A stretch of 64,000 nucleotides of DNA from Hydractinia symbiolongicarpus (GCF_029227915.1 NC_079876.1:28369828-28433827); one strand, 5' to 3'. Positions 1 through 10,662 are shown, numbered from the stretch's first letter. Notes: generated from the letters alone by a model not told the origin. Numbers and translations are program-made.

Positions 1-605
1 TTTTTTTACCAAGTTATTAGCATTCTCATATTTCTGTTCAAGCTTTTGGAAATTTCTTTCTGAAACGACAACATCTGGCAAGTCTGTCACTGATAATCTC
101 TCATTGGAGCTCCAGTGTTCACAGCAAGTATAACCATTTTTCCAGTTAATACTATCTGTTTTTAAAATCTTCCGATATTGCGATTTTAAAGATTCTAATC
201 TAAACGATAAAATTTTAAAGGTTTCCCATCAATACCCAAAGTTGTGTGATTGCTGAAACACAAGACTGATGCACAAGACCACTTAACCATTTTTGTTGTA
301 GTTTTTAGCTAGCTAACGTTTGTAATGACACCTTCCAGTTATTCGGAAAGGTCTTCACCAAGTGTTAAACTATACGATTATGCAGCTAAATGTTTATAAT
401 AACGTTATAACATAATATAAAGCTGGACGTTTTGTGTTTGACTCCATTTGCTTCACTTTAGAAGCCCAACAAACCCGCCATTATGGATTTTTTTTTCCAC
501 AAGCAAAACATTAGCGCCCATTCCTCCGGCCTGTGAATTTGGCTAATGTGCGCTTGTCCTAGATCCACTACAATAAAAAGTGTTCAAACTGACGGGTTCT
601 ATAAA

Positions 606-858
606 TTAACTAAAAAAGTGTCTGATAGATGTTTTTATCCGCAATACTCCATATTTGCTGGCACTGAACCCAAGAATGAGAACGCCAGCAATGATTAGAA
701 CGATTCCTAATGGAAATTTTCGTTAAAATTCAGTGAAAATTAATTCTGCAATTTGATAATTCGATATTTACAGTTGCATACTTACCAAATACGGAAAAAT
801 TTTTTACATTTTTAGTTCGAACGGGCGAGATCGTATTCGTGGGTAGTGCAGTTGCCAT
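606..858 (-). CDS. Small two-exon membrane protein, possibly truncated tetraspan family member
   Basis: Model: exon 1 at 858-786 starts at ATG (MATALPTN...) and ends at a GTAAGT donor in phase 1. The 79-bp intron ends in CCATTAG. Exon 2 at 706-606 ends at TAA. The product is 57 residues, with one strongly hydrophobic stretch (IVLIIAGVLILGF) directly after the junction, followed by a basic tail. A degenerate copy of both exons lies at 10003-10405 on the same strand, and its second exon continues into another hydrophobic segment (WIIVTGIL). This suggests the family normally has several membrane spans and that this copy stops early. I do not recognise the family; an MS4A-like four-span protein is one guess. 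The splice phase and the conserved paralogue make a real gene or recent pseudogene likely. Function unknown. Confidence 0.45.
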
Positions 859-1616
859 TGCCAAATAAACTGACAAAAGGCGTATGTATTTTAACGGTTT
901 TCAAATGTAGTATAGTTGATTTGTTTACGACTTATTTTACAGAAAGCTTACAGAAGAAAACAACAAGCAATGAAAGTAATTAAAATTCAACTTGCCAAAA
1001 TTCCTCGCATAAAATACTCTGTTTATCTCTGTAAGTAGATTTATTAATTTCAATAGATTACCCGTCTTTTCAAACAGTTGGAGATAAAAATGCTACTATT
1101 ATAAAAGATACCTGCTGCTAGCAAATGTTCTTTGTTTTTTATAATACGCGAGCAAAACTTTACTAATTTTATAATCTAAATTGCTTTGCTTAGAATAAAC
1201 TAACTAAATACTTTTTCATTAAGGCGGCTTAAATGTCAAAGTTGTGTACATAAATAGGACAGTTTTTGGCGATGTGTTGGAGTCGTTGTCCACCCAATTA
1301 TCAAGCTATTTACATATTTAAATTTTCTGTTTTATATAACTAGAAGTAATTAAGTAATTATTATATCATAAAATCATAAGGAAACAAATAAATATTATGG
1401 TTCTGATTAAATCATTTTCTCCAATGGAGGCTTATCCTTTATTATGAATTTTCATTGTATATCTCACAATAAAAGACTCATCTTTCAGATAAGTTGCTAT
1501 GAAAGCTAACTGATGTGTATCTGTTTTTTTTCAATGTCACTGTATGACTCATGTCATCACATGATTTTTTTTCAATTAAATGTTGAATCCAACCATTCGT
1601 CAAGAAACATTATTCT

Positions 1617-2030
1617 TTAACCAAAAAAGGTTAAGGTTAAGAGGCTAACAACTTCACCATATAAAAACGCTCTGGTATCCCACTCCAGATATTCAGTATT
1701 CCCATCCAAATCGACGCGGAGCTTTATATCGCCAAAACATAATTTCCTTGATTCGTCTCTAGCACGATAGCCAAAATAACCAATGAAGGACCACCACGTC
1801 AATATTTGTAATTCTTCTGGCGTTCCTTTTTACTTCATCGTTTTTAATTTCTGGTTCCTCCAGTGGTCTTGCTGCATTTGCTTTATTACCAAGACCTTAT
1901 TGAGTTAGCATTTTGCGCTTTGCGACAAGAACTTTTCTACTTCGTTCAAATTCTACTCCTCTTCTTATGTTCATTTTACTCGACAGCACAATTTGTATAG
2001 AATTTTGGAAACTTGTCAACTCATCAGGTT
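1617..2030 (-). pseudogene. Relic of Crypton/DUF3504-like (ZMYM-type) tyrosine recombinase protein
   Basis: Two blocks on the minus strand resemble the DUF3504 region of Crypton-derived proteins (the KIAA1958/ZMYM2/QRICH1 type). The first block (about 1955-1850) reads SRKVLVAKRKMLTQ, then an in-frame TAA, then GLGNKANAARPLEEPEI. After a frame change, the second block (1802-1617) contains ESRKLCFGDIKLRVD and TEYLEWDTRA, matching the 'eh.dLcwgD....d..g.eyLe' pattern of the family. The interrupting stop and frameshift mark it as dead. The recombinase catalytic region itself is not visible. The family call is from memory of the motif pattern, so it is moderate to low in certainty. Confidence 0.4.
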
Positions 2031-2699
2031 GATAGTTGTCACTATCATATTATCCAGAAAGTTTGTTAAACTTCTTGGCGTACATAAAAAGCTGCATAAC
2101 ATTTCATCGAGCTTCCGTGCTGGGATATTTTCTATTTTTCTTTCGTTGTTGTTTTCCTTGTAATTTTCTGCAATAAATAATTATTAAATATCTTTTAGCG
2201 CCACTTTTGTCTTTATAAATAGTGTGTTTTGCCTTCGTGGATAAAAAAAGTTAGATATTTGTGTTTTCTTCACAGAATAATATGCAGTGAAATCAAAATG
2301 TACACCAAGATCGAATGAAATGTTGGTATCGTTAAAAGAATTGAAGAATCGTTTACGGTAAACCATCTTCAAATTGTTGCACAAAAAAGCTTTAATTGTT
2401 AACATTTTAATACGCCATTTATAATTTATGCACCGTACCTATAGTGATGCCTAATGGTTTCCCAAACTGGTCAGTATGGCTCCATACAAAGCCGTGTTTT
2501 AATAAGCGATGAACCAATCAAGTTATCATACTTTTCATATTAACCGGTTTTTGTATCAGTCAGGTAATAACCTCTAATACTAATATTTCGTTTAGTAATC
2601 ACCCATGCAAAAACACATGGCTTAGTGACTGGCTGTACGTGTAACGACATAATAGATCGATAATACTTTAAAGAACTAGCATGTTTTAATTTTAAACTG

Positions 2700-2985
2700 A
2701 TTCTGGTGGTAGAGCGTTCGTTTCTAGTGTGGGAGATCTTGTGTTCAAACACCGATCGAGTCATGCCCGAGAATAAAAAAGTGTGAATCCATCCTTTCAA
2801 CTTAGCATTCAGCATGAAAATAGGATTGATATCTTAAGGGGTTGTCTATTTGAGCGTTTGCTGTGCTTTGACGACTTTCGTAGTTCAAATTGGAGCTTAA
2901 AATGCGCTAGAAGTCCCTCGCAGGACCTCCGTTGATAGCAGCAACCATAGGAACAGAAGAGGCCATCAGGGGCGTAGCCAGCGTC
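2700..2985 (+). mobile_element. tRNA-derived SINE, family A, copy 1
   Basis: The head carries a pol III A-box-like stretch (TGGTAGAGCG) and a B-box-like stretch (TGTTCAAACAC). The body that follows (GAGTCATGCC...AAGTGTGAATC...TTGATATCTTA...) recurs at 18181-18455 and 34890-35165 on the same strand. The tail degenerates in 'gaacagaagaggcc'. Three diverged copies sharing head and body support a SINE. This copy diverges visibly from the other two, for example in the segment after 'TATCTTAAGGGG'. Confidence 0.65.
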
Positions 2986-3970
2986 AGTCAGGCTCTGCGA
3001 TCGACTGACCTACTTTTTTAATTACAACACGTCGTTTTTTTTCACCGCCACCGCCAACACATGGATGGGCGCACCAATTGTGCATCCGGCACAATTTTCC
3101 CGGGCAGCGCACACAAGCTTCGCGCTTCGCACGTCGTTTTCGCAAGATTTTACAGTATCCACTTTGTTTTGCAGGCCGAGGTGTTGAATCTCTACTTTGT
3201 TTCGCAGATAGTCTTTTTCGCAGGATTACCTGCGAAAATTATGCCTATGTACGGTCTTGTGTCTTTCATTTATGGTCATTTTAGACGCATCCTATTGGCT
3301 AGTAAATTTTGCAGAGAGGTTAAAAATTCGCTCCATATATGGCTATAGAACATACGCAAGAAAGTCAAAAAACAAAACAGAGCTAGCGAAGTTGTGAAGG
3401 TGAAGAAAGCATGATGCTGCTGTCAAACGTGGATCCCTATTTAGCTTTATAACTTGTATAGAGCTTCATAAAAACTCTCTATACTCGAATCATCCAATTT
3501 TTGTATCTGTATGTAAATCTTCAGATTTGTTTTCCTGTGTAGAAAGCACTTTCATGTTTTCAGTTAGCTAGCTATTCATCCTCTCTGTAACTGTGTAGAC
3601 AGCAGATCTTGTAGCTATACAGAATAAAGCTATTCTTATAAGCCTTTATAACAGTTTATTTAAGAGAAAAATTATACAATATAAGGCAGGAAAAATATGT
3701 ATTTTAATACATACCGTTAAAAGTTTAAAGAATTTTTTTTGGCAGAGAGAAAATAGTCATGTGTTTCTTATAATTGCCTAATCAAGAGAATGAATAACAA
3801 CAGGTTGACCATGTCACAATAATAAATGAAAATTTATGACTTGTTTTACGGTCAAAAATGTAAACAAAAGGTTTATAAGACAGAACAATTTTGTAAGCGC
3901 TCTTAGAGAAAATATTGACATTTGCAAACAAATAGATACACACAGTTAGTGTATTTTTATAAGAGATTTA

Positions 3971-4117
3971 TGTAAATAATGACGCCATTATTATTTTTTC
4001 GGGGTTTCCCCGCATTCTTCTTTTTTTGTTGTACAATTTTTCTAGAGAGTATAGTGGAGAAAGATAACGAGTAGAGTACACGAGGTACTTGATTTTGATA
4101 TTTTATGAATCTTTAAA
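3971..4117 (+). repeat. 5' LTR of the BEL/Pao element
   Basis: 147 bp beginning TGTAAATAAT and ending CTTTAAA. It is identical to 9741-9887 except at 4080. It is short for a BEL/Pao LTR and does not end in the usual CA. Its boundary is fixed by the 5-bp target duplication on the left and the primer-binding TGG on the right. Confidence 0.95.
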
Positions 4118-4135
4118 TGGCGCTCGATTGATGGA
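4118..4135 (+). promoter_or_regulatory. Putative primer-binding site of the BEL/Pao element
   Basis: It starts with TGGCGC directly at the LTR edge, as expected for pairing with the CCA end of a tRNA primer. The tRNA was not identified. Confidence 0.6.
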
Positions 4136-4364
4136 CTTTTGATATTATTTTTGGATATTTACTTGAATTGGTGGACTGGTGATGTTGTGTGGATATTATT
4201 TGCTCGAATTGGTGGATTTATGTTATGAACTTTAACTTAGCTTAGACAGTGTTTGTTATTCTGAAATCGTCTTATTGTGTACTGCACGTCAAATTTCAAA
4301 AACTTTCATTTTTCATGCTTCCAGTTTCATTGGTTTCATTTTTTGCATTACATTAAATTTCATT

Positions 4365-5060
4365 ATGTCTACTGCGACTACGAGGAAGAGTGCAAAGCGA
4401 AAGGGGTTGCGGTCTATTGCGAGCACTTTGCGCGAGCGAATTGATGTCATAGTTAAGGACTTTTCGGAGGAGAAACAAGCAGAAATTATTTCTTTACAGA
4501 CCACTTTAATTGACACTGTTAAACAGTTAAAGGAGTTAGATGAAGAGCTATACGGTGTTTTATCGGCTGAAGAGATCGAAACCGACGTTATGGAGGCAAC
4601 AGAATTTTATCTATTAGTGAACATGAGTCTCGCGACTATTACTACCGCTACCGGACCACATGTTTTAGCCACAGAATCGACACGGTCTGTTGAAAAGAAA
4701 TCGATGAGACTACCCAAAATAGAACTGAGCAAATTTAATGGGAACCCTTTGAATTGGCCCTCGTTTTGGGACCAGTTTAATTCAGCCATTAATGACAATG
4801 ACAGTTTGAATGCAATTGATAAATTTAATTATTTGAAGAGATACGTCGAAGGAACCGCTTTATCAACTATTTCTGGGTTAGAATTGACGAACAGTAACTA
4901 CGAAAATGCTATAGAGTTGCTTAGAAACCGTTTTGGCAACGAACAGGTGCTCATTAACGCGCACATGGAAGCCCTGTTGAAGATTGAGTCAGTATGATCA
5001 ATGGATAACACCCAACAATTGAGAAAACTTTATAATGATGTTGAGAACTGTATTTGAAAT
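4365..5060 (+). pseudogene. BEL/Pao gag region (DUF1759-type), interrupted by two TGA stops
   Basis: The likely start is the ATG at 4365 (MSTATTRKSAKRK). An N-terminal basic and coiled stretch is followed by the conserved gag segment PKIELSKFNGNPLNWPSFWD...FNYLKRYVEG, typical of the DUF1759 family in BEL/Pao polyproteins. The frame stops at TGA 4995-4997 and again at TGA 5055-5057, then continues in the same frame into the zinc knuckles and pol. In a family where gag-pol is one long frame, these look like point mutations (both would fit CGA to TGA), although readthrough cannot be excluded. Any product of this copy would be a truncated gag fragment of about 210 residues. Confidence 0.85.
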
Positions 5061-8000
5061 TTGAAAAATTTGAAGTATAACAGCGAAATGCTGAGTTTAT
5101 TGATTCCGGTTCTAAACGAAAGAATTCCCAACGAATTACGAATGATTATTTCTAGAAACTTTGGAGAGGAGAAGTGGTCCGTTGAAAAGATGCTGTTTTT
5201 TATCAATAACGAACTGCAAGCTCGAGAGAGGTGCACTGTAACCGCGAAAGGCAAGGGACAAACTCCCAGTGAAAATTACAAGAGAGGAGGAATTTCTACC
5301 GCAGACTGCTTATTGACTTTGGACAGAAAAAAATGTGTTTTCTGTCACGATTCTCACTCTCCGTCGAGGTGTTCAAAAGTTACCAACGTACAAACACGTT
5401 CGCAAATTATGAAAAAGGAAGGGCGTTGCTTTTTATGCTTGCAGCATGGACACATTTCAAAGAACTGTTGTTCAAATTACATATGCAATAGATGTGGAAG
5501 ACGTCACCACATCTCTTTGTGTATGAAAGAAAAACGTGCCGAAAGAAAAGATAAAGACAACAATGGCTCGGAGGAAAACCCTTCTAACGAAACCAACGCG
5601 AATCACATCAGCCAAGAAAACAAAGGAATTCTTTTGCAGACGGCTAAAGCTTTTGTTTCGAAAGAAAGGGAGAGCAGGAACATACAAACGAGATTCATGT
5701 TTGATTCAGGTAGCCAGAGAACATATGTCACAAATGAACTGAAAGAAAAACTGAATTTAGAAACAATTCGAAAGGAGAAATTAATTATTAACACTTTTGG
5801 CCATAGCAACAGCCAATCGAGAGAGCTACCCGTTGTTAAGTTGTATGTAAAAACCGCTGACCGCTCATCTACCGTACCCATCGAAGCCATTGCCGTACCA
5901 AACATTTGCGCTCCTCTCTCAAATCAGAATGCGAAATATTACGCTGATAATTACGAACACTTGAAGCGGTTGAAATTAGCAGATTTTTCAAATGGTGAAA
6001 CGAGACTGAATGTTCACGTTCTGATTGGTTTAGACCATTATTATTCATTCATTACCGGCGAAGTTGTTCGAGATCCGAGAGGCGGTCCTATCGCTATCAA
6101 TTCCAAACTTGGCTGGATTTTGTCCGGAGGTGAACAGTCTAAAGCGAACGAATCAAGCTGCATGGAAGTCCACGCCTGCCGTGTTGATACCGAAAACACA
6201 ATTCTTCGTGACGAGTTGAACAAGTTTTGGCAAATTGAGTCGATCGGTGACGGAGAAAACGAAAACGTATTATCTTCTTTTAAACAAACTCTTGAATTCA
6301 ACGGTGAACGCTACGTGACCGAATTACCATTTCGTCCTGATCATGATAAACTTTCCGATAATTTTGCAGTTTCGAAACAACGCTTAGATTCTCTTGTTAA
6401 CAAACGATTACGAAATGAACCTGATTTAGCTGTGCAATACAACGACGTTTTTGCAGACTACGAATCGAAACAGATTATAGAAAAAGTTCCAGAAAGTGAG
6501 ATAGCTTGCGAAAATGCTCACTACCTTCCGCATCATCCGGTTGTACGCCAAGATAAAAGTACAACGAAAGTTCGTCCTGTTTTTGATGGATCTTGTGCCG
6601 TTCACAAACCATCCCTCAATGACATTTTGTACTCTGGTCCTAATTTACTTGCTAAGGTGTTTGACATTCTGCTGAGATTCCGTACGAACTACGTCGCTTT
6701 AGTTGCTGATATTCAACAAGCCTTCTTGAATATTGAAATCGCTGAGAAAGACCGTAATTATCTTCGTTTTTTGTGGAAAGAAAACCCTACCGAGAACGAT
6801 TCAAAGCTCATTATCTATCGATTTCTGCGTGTCGTGTTTGGGTTAACGTGCAGTCCGTTTTTACTCAATGGGACAATCCAACACCACTTGGAGACTTACG
6901 AAATTATCTGCCCCGAAATTACTGATGTTTTGAAGGATGACTTGTACGTCGATGACCTAACAACCGGTACCGATACCGTAACTGAAGGCAAGAAACTTTA
7001 CGAAATTAGTAAACAAATCATGAAAGAAGGAGGGTTCAATTTGCGAAAATGGGCTACTAATAACAATGAATTACAAACTTTTATCGATAAAATTGAGAAC
7101 GTGAATTCTGAACCGAATAGCGACAAAACTGTTAACCCCAAAGTATTAGGGATCGAGTGGGACATCGACAGAGATATTCTAGTGTACCGATTTGACGAGT
7201 TATTGAAACGAGCGAAAGAACTGTTTCCAACAAAAAAAAACATTTTACGTATATCTGCTTCATTTTATGACCCGTTGGGCCTGATCGCACCAATCACCAC
7301 CAAAGTAAAGGTTCTTTTCCAGAAATGTTGTCAACACAAGTCCGACTGGGATGATCCACTGCAAGGGGAACTGCTTAAACAATGGAGAGATATATTGAAC
7401 GATTTTGCGAATTTACAAACTTTTGAGATACCACGTTATTTATTCTGTGAACCGCGTCATGAAATTCAATCAATTGAACTGCATGGATTTTGTGATAGCT
7501 CGACGATTGCCTACGCTGCTGTGATTTATGCAAAAATACGAACTAACCTCGGCGTAAGTGTTTCGCTAGTGACTGCTAAAACGAAAGTTGCGCCCCTAAA
7601 GCCGCATTCTGTTCCACGTTTAGAATTGCTAGGATGTGCTCTCTTAGCAAAGTTGATGAGCCATGTGCTTAATGCGATCAATGGTAGATTGAAAGTTGAT
7701 CGTTTTTTCGGTTGGTCAGATTCGGAAGTTGCCCTTTGTTGGCTAAAAGGCAAATTGAAGCAGTGGAAGCCATGGGTAGAAAACAGAGTTGTTTATGTTC
7801 GATCAGTCATTCCATCGGAATCATGGTTTCACGTTTCCACCATTCATAACCCCAGTGATATACCTACCAGACCAGACAAAATTGGTGACTTCAATTCAAA
7901 TTTGTGGTTAAACGGTCCTGAATTTCTGTCTGATTCCAGCTTTGTTCCACCTGAGTTTCATGTCAACAAACAATCATTCGATGTTTTGTCAGAAGAGAAG

Positions 8001-9176
8001 AAAAGTCATGTCACTACTAACATTAGTCATTCCACTCATCATTGTCATTCGCAGTTACATGATATTATAGACGAGACTAAGTTTAGCTCACTGAAAAAGC
8101 TTATAACTACCATTGGATATGTTTACAGATTTGCGAATAAATTGTTAAATCGAATTCGAAAAAGAGACTTATCAGTATGCAACGATCGTGAACTGTCGAC
8201 TCAAGAATACAAAAGTGCATTTGATATTTTGATTACAAACAATCAACGAAAACTTCGAAACAACCAAAACTACTTCAACAAACTTTCGTCCGCCCTGAAG
8301 TTGTTTGAAGATGAGAAAGGAGATTTACGTGTTAAAGGACGTTTTGGTGAGAATAAAAAGCTTTCATATGACGAAAGGTATCCGTTGATTCTTTCGAGTG
8401 ATTCACATTTTACAAAACTTCTGGTTGAAGATGCCCACGAAAAAACATTTCATCAAGGCGTAGAAGCGACACTCAACATGTTACGAATGAAGTTTTGGAT
8501 TCCGAAAGGTAGACGCACAATCAAATCTATTTTACGACAGTGCATTGTTTGTCGACGATACCAAGGCAAACCTATTAAATCACCACCGACTCCAGATCTA
8601 CCAGAATACAGGTATTGCGCTTCAAGAGCTTTTGAACACGTTGGGTTCGATCATGCTGGTCCACTCTACATTCGTACCGAGAACCGAAACACGACAAAGG
8701 TATACGTATTAATACTTACATGTGCTACTACTAGAGCTGTGCACTTTGAGCTTTCACCCGATTTAAAGACGCCAGCGTTCATTAGAGCTTTCAAAAGATT
8801 TCAATCCAGAAGAGGAACGCCTGCTAGGGTTGTGCATGATAACTTTAAAACGTTTAAATCTAACCATGTAAAGAGATTTATGAGACATGAGTCTATTGAA
8901 ACTAACCCGATTCTCCCCAAGAGTCCTTGGTGGGGAGGATTTTATGAAAGGATCGTCAGATCAATGAAAACCGCCTTGCGTAAGACCATTGGGAAGGCAC
9001 TATTGACTTTCGAAGAGCTCGAGACAGTTCTGTGCCAAGTTGAAGCATCGATTAACTCAAGACCACTTACATATCAGAGTGAGGACGATCTTGGACAGAC
9101 TATCACACCTTTGCATTTGATTTACGGCTCGAACATTGTTGGTGCTGAATGTGTCCCAATGAATGATACCGACTAG
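5061..9176 (+). CDS. BEL/Pao gag C-terminus plus pol: protease, RT, RNase H, integrase
   Basis: Open frame of 1371 codons, continuous in frame with the gag upstream; the codon at 5061 is TTG and no real start is implied. Numbering from 5061, there are three cysteine-rich knuckles: C92/C95/C104, a classic CX2CX4HX4C at 123-136, and C142/C145/C154. The retropepsin motif DSG is at D215. Reverse transcriptase has the VADIQQAFLNI and YVDD (629-632) motifs. RNase H has FCDSS with D812. Integrase has a zinc site H1126/H1131/C1161/C1164 and a catalytic triad D1197, D1260, E1296 with D-D35-E spacing, followed by the PWWGGFYERIVRSMK motif. All catalytic residues I can locate are present. It ends at TAG 9174-9176, short of the true C-terminus, so the copy is nearly intact but not fully coding. 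Confidence 0.93.
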   Translation: MKNLKYNSEMLSLLIPVLNERIPNELRMIISRNFGEEKWSVEKMLFFINNELQARERCTVTAKGKGQTPSENYKRGGISTADCLLTLDRKKCVFCHDSHSPSRCSKVTNVQTRSQIMKKEGRCFLCLQHGHISKNCCSNYICNRCGRRHHISLCMKEKRAERKDKDNNGSEENPSNETNANHISQENKGILLQTAKAFVSKERESRNIQTRFMFDSGSQRTYVTNELKEKLNLETIRKEKLIINTFGHSNSQSRELPVVKLYVKTADRSSTVPIEAIAVPNICAPLSNQNAKYYADNYEHLKRLKLADFSNGETRLNVHVLIGLDHYYSFITGEVVRDPRGGPIAINSKLGWILSGGEQSKANESSCMEVHACRVDTENTILRDELNKFWQIESIGDGENENVLSSFKQTLEFNGERYVTELPFRPDHDKLSDNFAVSKQRLDSLVNKRLRNEPDLAVQYNDVFADYESKQIIEKVPESEIACENAHYLPHHPVVRQDKSTTKVRPVFDGSCAVHKPSLNDILYSGPNLLAKVFDILLRFRTNYVALVADIQQAFLNIEIAEKDRNYLRFLWKENPTENDSKLIIYRFLRVVFGLTCSPFLLNGTIQHHLETYEIICPEITDVLKDDLYVDDLTTGTDTVTEGKKLYEISKQIMKEGGFNLRKWATNNNELQTFIDKIENVNSEPNSDKTVNPKVLGIEWDIDRDILVYRFDELLKRAKELFPTKKNILRISASFYDPLGLIAPITTKVKVLFQKCCQHKSDWDDPLQGELLKQWRDILNDFANLQTFEIPRYLFCEPRHEIQSIELHGFCDSSTIAYAAVIYAKIRTNLGVSVSLVTAKTKVAPLKPHSVPRLELLGCALLAKLMSHVLNAINGRLKVDRFFGWSDSEVALCWLKGKLKQWKPWVENRVVYVRSVIPSESWFHVSTIHNPSDIPTRPDKIGDFNSNLWLNGPEFLSDSSFVPPEFHVNKQSFDVLSEEKKSHVTTNISHSTHHCHSQLHDIIDETKFSSLKKLITTIGYVYRFANKLLNRIRKRDLSVCNDRELSTQEYKSAFDILITNNQRKLRNNQNYFNKLSSALKLFEDEKGDLRVKGRFGENKKLSYDERYPLILSSDSHFTKLLVEDAHEKTFHQGVEATLNMLRMKFWIPKGRRTIKSILRQCIVCRRYQGKPIKSPPTPDLPEYRYCASRAFEHVGFDHAGPLYIRTENRNTTKVYVLILTCATTRAVHFELSPDLKTPAFIRAFKRFQSRRGTPARVVHDNFKTFKSNHVKRFMRHESIETNPILPKSPWWGGFYERIVRSMKTALRKTIGKALLTFEELETVLCQVEASINSRPLTYQSEDDLGQTITPLHLIYGSNIVGAECVPMNDTD

Positions 9177-9656
9177 TGCTCGAAACGATTACTTTATGTA
9201 CAACGAGTGCTTGACGATCAGTGGCGACGATTTTATCGAACGTATTTGAACGAATTACGGCAACATCACTTCTACAGAAAGCATGGCAGAGAAACACCTG
9301 ATTTAAAGTTGAACGACGTCGTGGTGGTGAAAGATGATAACCAACTGCCAAGAAGTAGATGGCCATTGGGTAAAGTTACGGAACTGATCTATGGAAAGGA
9401 CGGATTTATTCGTGGTGCGAAGATTCGGGTTAACACCAAGAAAGGACTTGTTTCTACGATAACGCGTCCTATTCAAAAACTGATTCCACTTGAAATAGCA
9501 AATGAGACTGAAAACGAAGTTGAAAAAGTTGAAAAAAGTGAGCTTGAAAAACCCGCTGAAGACACTCTCAATGAAGATGAGCAACAACGAAGGCCGACGA
9601 GAAAGGCTGCGGTTGAAGGACAGTTGATGCGTAAACTCCGCGAAGAGTATTTATAG
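9177..9656 (+). pseudogene. BEL/Pao pol C-terminal DUF5641-like segment, cut off by a TAG
   Basis: It lies in the same frame as pol, immediately after the TAG. The stretch DDQWRRFYRTYLNELRQ... with RWPLGKVTELIYGKDGF matches the C-terminal domain that follows integrase in BEL/Pao polyproteins (DUF5641). An acidic Glu-rich tail ends at TAG 9654-9656. It is separated from pol only by the one stop codon. Confidence 0.85.
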
Positions 9657-9730
9657 TTTTTTTTGACATACATATATATTTAGGATTTCTTTATGTTTAG
9701 TCATACCGTGTTGACATCGGACATGTCAAC

Positions 9731-9740
9731 GGGGGGAGTA
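9731..9740 (+). promoter_or_regulatory. Polypurine tract of the BEL/Pao element
   Basis: GGGGGGAGTA lies directly upstream of the 3' LTR, where plus-strand priming is expected. Confidence 0.8.
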
Positions 9741-9887
9741 TGTAAATAATGACGCCATTATTATTTTTTCGGGGTTTCCCCGCATTCTTCTTTTTTTGTT
9801 GTACAATTTTTCTAGAGAGTATAGTGGAGAAAGATAACGAGTAGAGTACGCGAGGTACTTGATTTTGATATTTTATGAATCTTTAAA
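9741..9887 (+). repeat. 3' LTR of the BEL/Pao element
   Basis: 147 bp, 146 of them identical to the 5' LTR at 3971-4117. It is followed by the target duplication ATTTA at 9888-9892. Confidence 0.95.
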
Positions 9888-10002
9888 ATTTATTTATTTA
9901 CACGATTCAAGGTATTGATGTTGAAAAAACGATAAGGGCTGGAATGGCAACAGTAATTACGAAAGCATTGAAAGTACCAGTTAAGTATTGATTGTGTGAC
10001 TT

Positions 10003-10405
10003 TCATCGTATACACACACTCAATATACCAGTGACAATTATCCATATGGATGTGAGTACTGGAGTGCTGTGTTGATTTAATGGAACGCCTTTGGTTCGAA
10101 GTTCTCCGTATATACTGATACCAAAACCAAAGGTCAAAGTGTCAGCGATAATTAGAGCAACACCTAGCAACCAAAAAGGTAAACTTTATCAGTTTACTTC
10201 AATTAAGAAACATTATATCCCCCTTTTATCTAAATCCACCACATCACAGTGTTGTGTGACATACAAAAGATAATATAAATTGCTTCAGAATAAAGAATAT
10301 AAAAAAATCAGTTTATTTTAAAACTTCTATACTTTGCGTGGCATACGTACTAAATACGCAAACAATTTTCTCATATTTGCCTCGCACTGACGTATTACCA
10401 AAACT
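10003..10405 (-). pseudogene. Degenerate paralogue of the small membrane protein at 606-858
   Basis: On the minus strand the block 10163-10003 follows an acceptor (TTGCTAG). It reads GVALIIADTLTFGFGISIYGELR, then a loop, then WIIVTGILSVCI, ending at TGA. The first half aligns with exon 2 of the gene at 606-858 (IVLIIAGVLILGF, KYGVLR). Upstream at about 10340-10405, a stretch with GCGTATTTAGTACGTATG matches the end of exon 1 of that gene (CCGTATTTGGTAAGTATG), but its frame is broken by stops and no start is preserved. The copy was probably inactivated after a local duplication. The second hydrophobic segment shows what the family's fuller form may look like. Confidence 0.4.
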
Positions 10406-10430
10406 GGGTTGTTAAGCTATCATTGTTATT

Positions 10431-10662
10431 AAAACTAATTATTATTATTATTAAAAGTGGTTATGCTGTTTTACGAACTTTACAGCAATTTAAACGTGCA
10501 GCCGATTTTAATCTTCGAAAATCACTAGCACAGAGCTTAATCTTGACAAAGATATATTACTGTAATACCATCTTCAGTAATTTACCAAAATATCTTTCGA
10601 AACGATTACAAAAGCTGCAAAGATCTTCAGTAAGTTTCGTTTGCCGTCGCCGTTTGCCGTAA
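10431..10662 (+). mobile_element. Fragment of a CR1/jockey-like LINE reverse transcriptase
   Basis: The frame reads GYAVLRTLQQFKRAADFNLRK, then LILTKIYYCNTIFSNLPKY and KRLQKLQRSSVSFV. This is the segment after the reverse-transcriptase palm in CR1/L2-type LINEs, where 'Y..n.vf...p......LQ.lQn.a.r.i' is conserved. About 65 codons survive, with no flanking coding sequence. Confidence 0.6.

Larger units (their letters stand above)
3966..9892 (+). mobile_element. BEL/Pao LTR retrotransposon with 5-bp target-site duplication
   Basis: The element runs 3971-9887 and is flanked by the direct repeat ATTTA (3966-3970 and 9888-9892). It has 147-bp LTRs, a primer-binding site after the 5' LTR, gag and pol in one frame, and a purine tract before the 3' LTR. 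The domain order (DUF1759-type gag, CCHC knuckles, DSG protease, YVDD reverse transcriptase, RNase H, HHCC/DDE integrase, DUF5641-like tail) is diagnostic of BEL/Pao. The LTRs differ at only one position (A at 4080, G at 9850), so the insertion is young. Despite this, the coding frame has in-frame stops at 4995, 5055 and 9174. There is no sign of an envelope gene. Confidence 0.95.

Noticed and set aside
3061-3348. 95-codon plus-strand frame starting MDGRTNCASG.
   Set aside because: It overlaps another open frame, shows no motif and sits in degraded repeat-like sequence after the first SINE.
3971-9887. Possible envelope gene making the BEL element virus-like.
   Set aside because: The frame after the integrase holds only the DUF5641-like tail and ends about 75 bp before the purine tract; no room for an envelope gene.
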